This document shows positions 1 to 5,211 of a stretch of 6,471 bases of DNA, piece after piece (the stretch's first letter is position 1; every line of letters starts with the position of its first letter). This DNA comes from Candidatus Melainabacteria bacterium (GTDB lineage: Bacteria > Cyanobacteriota > Vampirovibrionia > Obscuribacterales > Obscuribacteraceae). The notes beneath the pieces were generated by a model. The model worked only from the letters and a program-made list of their open reading frames with translations, did not search any database and was not told the DNA's origin. Position numbers and translations under genes: made by a program. Where the stretch lies: the NCBI GenBank assembly GCA_003175915.1, contig PSRH01000100.1:1-6471 (forward strand). Reading direction: 5' to 3'.

Positions 1-50
1 GATTGTAACTCGGTCAGGCAATTTAACCTACAGAGCGGTGTGAAATAGCC

Positions 51-56
51 TACAAT
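51..56 (+). promoter_or_regulatory. Possible -10 box of the HAD phosphatase gene
   Basis: TACAAT matches the sigma-70 -10 consensus at 5 of 6 positions. It would place the transcript start near base 63, giving a leader of about 20 nt before the ATG at 83. No good -35 box is visible at 16-18 bp spacing, so this is a weak call. Transcription could also enter from further left. Confidence 0.3.
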
Positions 57-71
57 GCGGGATCTGGCAGT

Positions 72-76
72 GGAGG
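72..76 (+). promoter_or_regulatory. Shine-Dalgarno site of the HAD phosphatase gene
   Basis: GGAGG lies 6 nt before the ATG at 83. It is one of the strongest ribosome binding sites in the window and fixes this start, including the 16-residue N-terminal extension ahead of the HAD fold. Confidence 0.75.
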
Positions 77-82
77 CTAAGC

Positions 83-706
83 ATGCAATTACAACAAGAG
101 GACAGACGACTTTCAATATTGCCTCCCAAGCCCTACGCGGCCCTTATTTTTGATTGCGATGGAACTTTGGCAGATACCATGCCCCTGCACTATCAGGTAT
201 GGACGGAAGTGCTGGGCTCTCGGGGTGTGACGTTCACAGAGGAGCAGTTCTATAGTTTCGCCGGCAGGCTAACGATTGAGATTGTTCGCATGCTTAATGA
301 CAGGCATGGCTATAATCTGGATCCGCGGGAGATAGAGCAAGAAAAGGAAGATCGCTATGCTCAAATAGCTCATCAAGCTCTGGAGATACAAGCCGTCACT
401 GATATTGCTCGCGATCATTTTGGTAAGGTACCAATGGCGGTGGCATCCGGAGGACATCGCTCCGTTGTTGAGACAACCCTCAGGTCCGTGGGGATACGAG
501 AGCTTTTTGACATAGTTGTTGGTGCTGGGGACGTGAAGCAGGGCAAGCCGGCGCCGGACTTGTTTCTATTGGCCGCCGAGCGTATGGGAGTGGCCAGTGA
601 CTCCTGCGTTGTCTATGAAGACGCAGACCTCGGGGTGGAAGCGGCTCGCCGAGCCGGGATGCGGGTGGTTGATGTACGGGTGCTATGGCAAAATCGGCAT
701 GAATAG
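83..706 (+). CDS. yqaB: HAD-superfamily sugar-phosphate phosphatase, YqaB / beta-phosphoglucomutase-like
   Basis: This 207-residue cytoplasmic protein is a subfamily IA HAD hydrolase. Motif I is DCDGTLADT (Asp24 nucleophile, Asp26 general acid/base). Motif II is the ASGG at 121-124 (Ser122), motif III is Lys155 in KQGKPAPD, and motif IV is the acidic YEDAD at 178-182. The helical cap lies at about residues 32-110. The line-up of GKPAPDLFLLAAERMGV, CVVYEDADLGVEAARRAGM and a terminal VVDVRVL follows E. coli YqaB (fructose-1-phosphate / 6-phosphogluconate phosphatase, about 188 residues) from memory. Length agrees once the 16-residue N-terminal tail is discounted. Family members dephosphorylate small sugar phosphates, or isomerise glucose-1-phosphate in the true mutases. 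The two cannot be separated by eye, so the substrate is open and the symbol marks the subfamily only. A strong GGAGG supports the start. No sugar-metabolism gene adjoins it. Confidence 0.9.
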   Translation: MQLQQEDRRLSILPPKPYAALIFDCDGTLADTMPLHYQVWTEVLGSRGVTFTEEQFYSFAGRLTIEIVRMLNDRHGYNLDPREIEQEKEDRYAQIAHQALEIQAVTDIARDHFGKVPMAVASGGHRSVVETTLRSVGIRELFDIVVGAGDVKQGKPAPDLFLLAAERMGVASDSCVVYEDADLGVEAARRAGMRVVDVRVLWQNRHE

Positions 707-715
707 GGGCTTTCG

Positions 716-748
716 ATCCGCCGGCTGAGCTAGCGTGAGCGGCTGGAT
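716..748 (+). terminator. Weak hairpin after the HAD gene, possible terminator
   Basis: ATCCGCC (716-722) can pair with GGCTGGAT (741-748), leaving one bulged base and an 18-nt loop. It begins 10 nt after the HAD stop codon. The stem is imperfect and only a short, interrupted T stretch follows, so termination would be inefficient if it occurs at all. Confidence 0.25.
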
Positions 749-761
749 TGATTAGAACTGC

Positions 762-790
762 TTGACTACCGGCTGGGATTGGTCCATAAT
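762..790 (+). promoter_or_regulatory. Sigma-70-type promoter of the small membrane-protein gene
   Basis: TTGACT (762-767) and CATAAT (785-790) are separated by exactly 17 bp, and each hexamer matches consensus at 5 of 6 positions. Transcription would start near 797, about 26 nt before the ATG at 823. AGGTG (811-815) sits 7 nt before that ATG as a ribosome site. Promoter, ribosome site and start codon line up, which supports the short gene downstream as real. Confidence 0.6.
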
Positions 791-822
791 ATTGTGCCCT
801 CCCCGAGCACAGGTGCCCAGCT

Positions 823-1047
823 ATGAGCGATCAGAGCAAAGATCAAAGAATTGGCGAGGCAATCTTCCTTTCTTACTCGCTCGTTCGAGTTCTAGTGGCG
901 GTGGGTCTCATATTAGCGGGACGTTTCTTCGTCGAATTACTACCTATCGATCCGTCCAACCAAAAGCTTTTGGCAAATATATTATCGATCGGCATCGTCT
1001 TCGCCCTACTCATAACCGACAAGGGTCTGACGAGATTCCTCAGGTAA
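823..1047 (+). CDS. Small two-helix membrane protein of unknown function
   Basis: I do not recognise this 74-residue protein. A charged N-terminus (MSDQSKDQR) is followed by a hydrophobic helix at about residues 13-37. A short polar turn with IDPSNQK (about 42-48) leads to a second hydrophobic helix at about 49-66. The basic tail is KGLTRFLR. By the positive-inside rule both ends should face the cytoplasm, making a hairpin in the inner membrane. There is no signal-peptidase site, catalytic motif or Cys/His cluster. Its own near-consensus promoter and an AGGTG ribosome site argue for a translated gene with its own transcript. It could be a small accessory subunit, a stress-related membrane peptide or a toxin-like peptide. 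Nothing in the sequence chooses among these, and no antitoxin-like partner adjoins it on the same strand. Overlapping longer frames here have no comparable start signals. Confidence 0.6.
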   Translation: MSDQSKDQRIGEAIFLSYSLVRVLVAVGLILAGRFFVELLPIDPSNQKLLANILSIGIVFALLITDKGLTRFLR

Positions 1048-1164
1048 GCGCTTCCATAATTGGCAGCTATTTGGTCGACCCTTGTCTGTCGTACACGTAA
1101 GATTTCGCCTGTTTGTCTGCTTGTGGCTTGTTGCCGTTTGGTCTCGGTTTTCCGACGCCGTCTC

Positions 1165-1209
1165 CTAAAATTTCTGGAGGAAAGCGAAGTCGCTTTTTCT
1201 CAATTTTAG
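1165..1209 (+). terminator. Nested hairpin with T-tract, probable terminator between convergent genes
   Basis: The inner stem AAAGCG (1181-1186) / CGCTTT (1191-1196) closes a 4-nt AAGT loop and runs into five T residues (1194-1198), as expected of an intrinsic terminator read on the plus strand. It is enclosed by a second inverted repeat, CTAAAATT (1165-1172) / AATTTTAG (1202-1209). It lies about 120 bp after the small membrane gene and about 40 bp after the convergent minus-strand gene. The inner stem is preserved when read on the minus strand, but the T-run there is only three bases, so minus-strand termination would be weaker. Confidence 0.55.
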
Positions 1210-1247
1210 AAGGGACTTTGCTCTGGTCTTCTTTGCGCGACGGTAGG

Positions 1248-1481
1248 TCACCTACATCGGAGCCTGCCCCGAGGTACTATAAGCACATCCTTGACTCTTG
1301 TATTGGGATCAAAAACCGTGCGGGCAGGTCGGCCCAGTACCTTTTGACGAGAGGGATTCAGCTCACCGTCAGGACCAAGACCGTGGGGCAATTGTATTGT
1401 GTCGTTGCTCTGGGCGGGACACGTTGAGGTGAGTAATAGTAGAAGAACGAGTTGGCGAGTGATATTGCCCATAATTCTCAC
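1248..1481 (-). CDS. Small probable exported protein of unknown function
   Basis: This 77-residue frame is not a family I recognise. It starts at GTG (1481-1479). An in-frame ATG at 1472-1470 gives 74 residues and is equally plausible, because neither start has a good ribosome site. From the ATG the N-terminus reads MGNITRQLVLLLLLTSTC, a classic signal-peptide layout with a basic n-region and a run of leucines. Cleavage could follow CPA (signal peptidase I). A lipidated Cys is less likely because STC is a poor lipobox. The mature part of about 52 residues is polar, rich in Pro, Gly and Arg, and ends in Arg-Leu-Arg-Cys-Arg, so it may be extracytoplasmic with one or two cysteines. Support comes from a perfect TTGACA promoter upstream and a terminator-like hairpin downstream. 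It remains a hypothetical gene, and a competing minus-strand frame overlapping the amidotransferase gene is not credible. Confidence 0.5.
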   Translation of the reverse strand: MRIMGNITRQLVLLLLLTSTCPAQSNDTIQLPHGLGPDGELNPSRQKVLGRPARTVFDPNTRVKDVLIVPRGRLRCR

Positions 1482-1502
1482 GATGGATAGATTCCCTGCG
1501 AG

Positions 1503-1530
1503 AGAATAGCAGAGCCTGGAGTGTTGTCAA
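1503..1530 (-). promoter_or_regulatory. Minus-strand promoter of the small exported-protein gene
   Basis: Read on the minus strand, TTGACA (1530-1525) is a perfect -35 box and TATTCT (1508-1503) a 4-of-6 -10 box, with a 16-bp spacer. Transcription would begin near 1496, leaving a leader of only 15-24 nt before the GTG or ATG start. The -35 box overlaps one arm of the inverted repeat at 1527-1575. Confidence 0.5.
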
Positions 1531-1575
1531 GCGCAACGCCGAACAGTTTTTCTGGAATGTGGATTCAGCGCTTGA
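1527..1575. repeat. 8-bp inverted repeat between divergent genes
   Basis: TCAAGCGC (1527-1534) and GCGCTTGA (1568-1575) are exact reverse complements separated by 33 bp. A second shorter pair, GCGCAA (1531-1536) and TTGCGC (1576-1581), overlaps it. The left arm touches the -35 box of the leftward promoter and the right arm lies just before the rightward amidotransferase gene. It could be a two-site operator or a long-looped hairpin. Confidence 0.4.
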
Positions 1576-1588
1576 TTGCGCATAGAAT
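1560..1588 (+). promoter_or_regulatory. Weak candidate promoter of the amidotransferase gene
   Basis: TAGAAT (1583-1588) is a 5-of-6 -10 box. At 17 bp spacing the -35 region reads TGGATT, only 3 of 6. The predicted start near 1595 gives a leader of about 20 nt before ATG 1616. A weak -35 beside an inverted repeat would fit an activator-dependent promoter, but that is inference. Confidence 0.25.
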
Positions 1589-1615
1589 ATTGAAAGCAGA
1601 TCCAAGAGCTTGCCA

Positions 1616-2344
1616 ATGACAGAAAACGAAAACGAAGAAGACGGAATCAAGGTACAGGTACTACAGCACGTCTCTTTTGAAGCCCCTTTCAATATAGAAA
1701 CCTGGGCCAGAGAGAAGGGCTTTAAGGTAGCGAAAACATATCTATTTGACGAGCCGCTCAGACTTCCCCAAGTCAATAATTTTGACTACCTGGTGATTAT
1801 GGGCGGGCCGATGGGGGCGAATGACGACAAAAAGTTCCCCTGGCTGACTCAAGAAAAGAAACTGATTGAAGGAGCAATAGCAGCGCAAAAAAAGGTTCTT
1901 GGGGTTTGTCTGGGCGCTCAGCTTGTCGCCCAGGCTCTTGGTGCAAGCGTTAGTACGAGTCCACACAAGGAAATCGGTTGGTTTCCTATTGAATCGGTAA
2001 ACGGTGGCACAACGCTGAACGGATTAATACCAAGCCCGCTCCTGGTTCTGCACTGGCACGCTGATAGCTTCGAGCTCCCCCAAGGGGCAAAACGCCTGGC
2101 TCGCTCATCCGTTTGCGAAAATCAAGCTTTCATCTGGTCCGAAAGAGTTCTTGGCCTGCAGTTCCACCTGGAAGTGCAGCCGGAACACGTGCGCGACTTC
2201 GTAGCTCACTGCAGAAAGGAACTCACCGAGGGCGGACCTTTCGTGCAAAGAGCCGAAAGTATCTTGGCTGAATCTGGAAAAGCGCTGGCTATGAGGCCGG
2301 TACTCGACAAAGTACTAGACTCGTTTTTCACACCTGCGAAATGA
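1616..2344 (+). CDS. Class I glutamine amidotransferase domain protein (GMP synthase-like, stand-alone)
   Basis: The 242-residue protein is one class I glutamine amidotransferase domain of the COG0518 type, releasing ammonia from glutamine in the cytoplasm. With numbering from ATG 1616, the nucleophile elbow is GVCLGAQL with Cys98. His184 and Glu186 lie in QFHLEVQPEH and complete the triad. The IMGGPMG loop at about 61-67 forms the oxyanion-hole region. VLHWHADSF (about 144-152) is typical of GuaA-like members. The ATP-pyrophosphatase half of GMP synthase is absent, so this is a stand-alone member, a group often annotated only as 'type 1 glutamine amidotransferase'. The C-terminal 40 residues after the domain are predicted helical. 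AAGAG (1604-1608) sits 7 nt before this ATG. A TTG at 1610, two codons upstream, would lie almost on top of it and is less likely. No synthetase partner adjoins it, so the acceptor of the ammonia is unknown. Confidence 0.88.
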   Translation: MTENENEEDGIKVQVLQHVSFEAPFNIETWAREKGFKVAKTYLFDEPLRLPQVNNFDYLVIMGGPMGANDDKKFPWLTQEKKLIEGAIAAQKKVLGVCLGAQLVAQALGASVSTSPHKEIGWFPIESVNGGTTLNGLIPSPLLVLHWHADSFELPQGAKRLARSSVCENQAFIWSERVLGLQFHLEVQPEHVRDFVAHCRKELTEGGPFVQRAESILAESGKALAMRPVLDKVLDSFFTPAK

Positions 2345-2728
2345 GAGGGCGGGGTTACTGCGTGAGTCGACGATCAGTCAAGACGTCCTTCGAGCGGCAA
2401 CATCACATTTGATACCAAGACCGATCATGTCACTGCCGGTGGTGCCCCATTTTACGCTGAGACCAAAACAACGCACATCTTGGATCAATCTGAATTGCTT
2501 TATTCGCAGCAATTCGAAGATTAACGGCAAGGCGACAAGAGCTAAGATTTTGTGCCTCGGACTATCGACAAAACGCTGCACTTGTATCCTAGATATTGAT
2601 TGATGCATGACTTATGCTAGTAATGGCTGTGTCACAAAACAGATTAAGCCCAACTTGTGTATGAACAAGCGATCATTAGATGATTATACGAATTGCGCCT
2701 TTGTGCCGTTTGATACGTCTTTATTAGT
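2345..2728. other. Long gap without a convincing gene
   Basis: Short frames exist on both strands: 2409-2603 on plus and 2378-2608 on minus. Neither has a ribosome site, a recognisable motif or a supporting promoter. One start-less plus frame, 2366-2524, reads like protein and may be a remnant. Its translation contains NITFDTKTDHVTAGG and then APFYAETKTTHILDQSELLY before a TAA. I found no clear terminator for the amidotransferase gene. The right end (2650-2728) is AT-rich, has small inverted repeats and probably contains the histidine kinase promoter. Confidence 0.5.
2654..2689 (+). promoter_or_regulatory. Inverted repeats and weak promoter candidate before the histidine kinase
   Basis: Two small dyads lie side by side: CTTGT/ACAAG (2654-2658, 2665-2669; 6-bp spacer) and ATCAT/ATGAT (2672-2676, 2680-2684; 3-bp spacer). 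TGAACA (2662-2667) and TTATAC (2684-2689), 16 bp apart, could act as a weak -35/-10 pair. The hexamers are only partial matches, so promoter position is tentative. Confidence 0.25.
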
Positions 2729-2755
2729 TTGGCAGCAAGCTACTTGGCAAATGCG

Positions 2756-4009
2756 ATGAGAATCCAAGACGGGCTCGATATTCCTCTAATTGCACTGATA
2801 GTTTGTTGCTTTTTGCTGGCAATAGCACTGGGCCTTGCCTGGCGGCTTGTTGTCTTGCTCAGGAAGGCAAAGTCCGAGCTTTCCGAGAAAGAAACGAGGA
2901 TTCGTTCCCTTGTCGAGGCGCAAGAGCCGTCTAAGCAAAACGACCAACGTTTTCGACTGATGACCAGCAACATTAACGAGATTTTCTGGATCACCGATGC
3001 GCGTGGGGCGGTGCCTGTGTTTGTCAGTCCGGCCTATGAGCAAATCTATGGACGCACCGTCCAGAGTCTTTTTGACGATCCAAAGCAGTTCTTTGAAGCT
3101 GCGCATCCTGATGACAGAGAGAAATTGGCGAATGTGATCCGATTGCAGAGAACCGTTGAACACTCGTGCGAGATCGAATTTAGAATTTGCCGACCGAGTG
3201 GAGAGGTCAGGTGGATTTGGGCCAGGTTGTCCCCAATGTTTGATGAAAAGGGAAAGCTTACAGGACTATGCGGTATCAGCAGCGACGTCACTGAGAAGAA
3301 ACAAGCTCAGATCCGCGTAAGCGAGTTTTACTCGATTGTTTCACACGAACTGCGCACTCCCCTCACGTCGATTAGAGGGTCGTTGAAACTGCTTGAAGGT
3401 GGGCGGACCGGTGATCTTTCCTCAAAAACTATGCAGCTGATAAAGATCGGGGTAGTGGAGTCCGATCGTTTGATGCGGCTCATCAACGATATTTTGGACA
3501 TCAAGAAGGTTGAAGGCGGACAATTTGAACTGGAAAAAACGCAAATTGATCCCGAACGGCTGGTCCATCAGGCACTGCAGTCGATGTCGAGTGCGGCCGC
3601 GGAAGCCGGCATAGATCTTAGAAGTTCTGTCAAAGCGGAGCGCCAATTGTACGGAGATTTTGAGAGACTACTGCAGGTCCTGACCAATCTGCTCTCTAAT
3701 GCAATCAAATTCTCCAGTAAGGGCTGCGAAGTGAACCTGATCGTCGAAGATCAGGAGAACAAGACGATTAGATTTTCGGTCAAAGATGACGGACCAGGAA
3801 TACCAGCTGACAAAATGCACAAATTGTTCAATATGTTTCAGCAGTTGGATTCATCAGACTCTCGCATGAAGGGTGGTACCGGGCTCGGACTGGCAATTTC
3901 TAAATCGATCGTCGAGCTTCATCACGGCCAGATTGGCGTGGACAGCAAAGAAGGAGAAGGCTCAACGTTTTGGTTTGAAATTTCCACAGAAAACAGCGTT
4001 GGAAGCTAG
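2756..4009 (+). CDS. Membrane-anchored PAS-domain sensor histidine kinase (orphan)
   Basis: From ATG 2756 this is 417 residues. One transmembrane helix lies at about residues 10-35, then a basic stretch (RKAKSE), a short coiled segment, and a PAS domain of the PAS_3 kind at about 63-181. That domain has FWITD, HPDDR, RWIWARLSPM and ends GISSDVTEKK. The HisKA region follows with SHELRTPL and phosphoacceptor His197. The ATPase domain has an N box with Asn315 (LLSNAIKF), G1 DDGPGIP at about 344-350, an F box FNMFQQLD, and G2 GGTGLGLAIS from 373. All catalytic boxes are intact, so autophosphorylation should be active. With almost no periplasmic part, sensing is probably cytoplasmic through PAS. 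No response regulator is encoded in the window, so its partner is elsewhere. An in-frame TTG at 2729 adds nine residues; neither start has a clear ribosome site. Its stop overlaps that of the convergent glycosyltransferase gene. Confidence 0.93.
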   Translation: MRIQDGLDIPLIALIVCCFLLAIALGLAWRLVVLLRKAKSELSEKETRIRSLVEAQEPSKQNDQRFRLMTSNINEIFWITDARGAVPVFVSPAYEQIYGRTVQSLFDDPKQFFEAAHPDDREKLANVIRLQRTVEHSCEIEFRICRPSGEVRWIWARLSPMFDEKGKLTGLCGISSDVTEKKQAQIRVSEFYSIVSHELRTPLTSIRGSLKLLEGGRTGDLSSKTMQLIKIGVVESDRLMRLINDILDIKKVEGGQFELEKTQIDPERLVHQALQSMSSAAAEAGIDLRSSVKAERQLYGDFERLLQVLTNLLSNAIKFSSKGCEVNLIVEDQENKTIRFSVKDDGPGIPADKMHKLFNMFQQLDSSDSRMKGGTGLGLAISKSIVELHHGQIGVDSKEGEGSTFWFEISTENSVGS

Positions 4010-5124
4010 AAGCCGTTTGAGCCTATGGTAAACGATTCCGTAGCGATTGATGTCGTGGCAGGAGAAATTCGCGCCAGACGTTGAGTGTCGGCAAAGTGCT
4101 CTCTCAGCAATAGCCGCTCATAGGTTTGTATGTAGTCTCGAACCATATGTCGGGAGGTGAAACGCTTTTCGAAGGCGTCCCGACAGGCGCGCCTGTTAAG
4201 TTTCTGTACTTTATGCAGTGCTACTACCGCTGCTTGTATGTCGTCACAGATGAAACCAGTGACGCCTTCTTCAATAACTTCTGCAATTGAGCCACGTCGA
4301 TAGGCAACAATCGGTGTGCCGCAGGCAAGAGCTTCGATCAAAACGATGCCGAAGGGCTCAGGAAAATCAATAGGATGAAGCAAAGCACAAGCGCCCCCGA
4401 TAAGCTCGTTCTTGACGCTCTCGCCTACTTCACCGATATACTCAACATCGGATCCCTGCAAGAGTGGCTTGATCACATCTCGATAATATTCGCGATCTAC
4501 TGGATCTACCTTCGCCGCTATCTTGAGAGGTACGCCTGCGGTTCTGGCGATTTCAATCGCTCTATCGACTCCTTTCTCCGGGCAGATACGGCCTAAGAAA
4601 AGAGCATAATTTTGAGGTTCTTCGACAAAGGAATAGGTATTGAGCGGTAAGCCGTGATAGATCGTGTCCTGCCAGTTAAGCCAGGGGACCGGTCGCCTTT
4701 GCGCATTCGATATCGAGACTAGTGGTGCTTTGCTGAACTCGTCAAAGATCGGCAAAAGATAGCTCATATCCAGACGCCCATGCATCGTGGTCAGAGAAGG
4801 AATCGGCAATTTGCGGGCCGAAGACAGATGAAGGTATTCCAGATGGAAATGCACCAGATCGAAATCGGCGGCCATCTGCGAGATCTTTTCTAACATAAGC
4901 ATGTGTGGGACAACTTTGTCCGTGCAGTTATTGTCGAAGCGTAAAGCTTTCTGGCACATCGGAACTAATTTGGCCGAGGTGAATGAGTCACCACTGGCAA
5001 AGAGGGTGACTTCGTGACCACTGCGAAAGAGTTCCTCCGTGAGCCAGTGGACTACTCTTTCCGTGCCGCCGTAATACTTCGGAGGAACGCTTTCAAGCAA
5101 AGGTGCTACTTGGGCAATTCTCAT
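4006..5124 (-). CDS. GT4-family glycosyltransferase (GT-B fold)
   Basis: The 372-residue protein is a retaining GT-B glycosyltransferase of family GT4, moving a sugar from a nucleotide donor to an unidentified acceptor at the cytoplasmic side. The N-terminal acceptor domain begins MRIAQVAPLLESVPP with the YYGGTERVV signature (about 17-25), and DLVHFHLEY is at 89-97. The donor domain has FLGRICPEKG (176-185) and the EX7E motif, Glu256 and Glu264, in the stretch EPFGIVLIEALACGTPIVA. There is no signal peptide or membrane helix. The tail after about residue 340 is polar, Ser/Thr-rich and outside the fold. GGAG (minus strand, 5136-5133) lies 8 nt before the ATG and fixes the start. It follows the Ser/Thr kinase gene after 87 bp on the same strand. 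Relatives act in exopolysaccharide, glycolipid or trehalose-type synthesis; nothing here picks one. Confidence 0.92.
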   Translation of the reverse strand: MRIAQVAPLLESVPPKYYGGTERVVHWLTEELFRSGHEVTLFASGDSFTSAKLVPMCQKALRFDNNCTDKVVPHMLMLEKISQMAADFDLVHFHLEYLHLSSARKLPIPSLTTMHGRLDMSYLLPIFDEFSKAPLVSISNAQRRPVPWLNWQDTIYHGLPLNTYSFVEEPQNYALFLGRICPEKGVDRAIEIARTAGVPLKIAAKVDPVDREYYRDVIKPLLQGSDVEYIGEVGESVKNELIGGACALLHPIDFPEPFGIVLIEALACGTPIVAYRRGSIAEVIEEGVTGFICDDIQAAVVALHKVQKLNRRACRDAFEKRFTSRHMVRDYIQTYERLLLREHFADTQRLARISPATTSIATESFTIGSNGF

Positions 5125-5132
5125 TCTTTGAT

Positions 5133-5136
5133 CTCC
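5133..5136 (-). promoter_or_regulatory. Shine-Dalgarno site of the glycosyltransferase gene
   Basis: GGAG on the minus strand lies 8 nt before the ATG at 5124. It is one arm of the 8-bp palindrome CTCCGGAG (5133-5140), so it could be partly masked in the transcript. With its own ribosome site the gene need not be translationally coupled to the kinase gene. Confidence 0.65.
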
Positions 5137-5188
5137 GGAGTTCTATGAAATCTTATGGGAGATCTCGTGTTGAGATTGTGAGAACCGG

Positions 5189-5204
5189 GTGGGAAAAACC
5201 CCAC
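5189..5204 (-). other. Intercistronic hairpin after the kinase gene
   Basis: GTGGG (5189-5193) and CCCAC (5200-5204) form a 5-bp GC-rich stem with a 6-nt loop. It starts 7 nt after the kinase stop codon in the direction of transcription. On the minus strand the T-run is in the loop and not after the stem, so it is not a classic terminator. It could stabilise the kinase mRNA end or give partial read-through. A second small dyad, ATCTC/GAGAT (5162-5166, 5172-5176), lies further into the gap. Confidence 0.4.
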
Positions 5205-5211
5205 TGATATT

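Noticed and set aside
721..776. Three copies of a CGGCTG-like motif
   Set aside because: The copies are short, irregularly spaced and differ at the flanks; chance is sufficient.
762..1100. A 112-codon plus-strand frame beginning at TTG 762
   Set aside because: Its start codon is the -35 box of the promoter for the 823 gene, it has no ribosome site, and it covers the better-supported membrane protein in another frame.
1100..1160. TTGT-rich, quasi-repetitive stretch after the small membrane gene
   Set aside because: The spacing of the TTGT units is irregular and no unit is exactly repeated, so I do not call a tandem repeat.
1113..1427. A 104-codon plus-strand frame across the terminator and the minus-strand small gene
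   Set aside because: It runs through the nested hairpin, has no ribosome site or motif, and opposes a gene with a good promoter.
1369..1776. A 135-codon minus-strand open frame across the start of the amidotransferase gene
   Set aside because: It overlaps a well-supported gene and the divergent promoter region, has a composition typical of an antisense frame, and shows no motif.
2378..2608. A 76-codon minus-strand frame in the gap before the histidine kinase
   Set aside because: No ribosome site or promoter is visible. The hydrophobic stretch LALVALPLIFELL is the only noteworthy feature, and no family is recognisable.
2751..2759. A two-codon ATG CGA TGA overlapping the ATG of the histidine kinase, like a coupling mini-ORF
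   Set aside because: It has no ribosome site, and such a short pattern is expected by chance.
2786..3163. A 125-codon minus-strand frame inside the histidine kinase gene
   Set aside because: It is an antisense shadow of the transmembrane and PAS coding sequence with no independent support.
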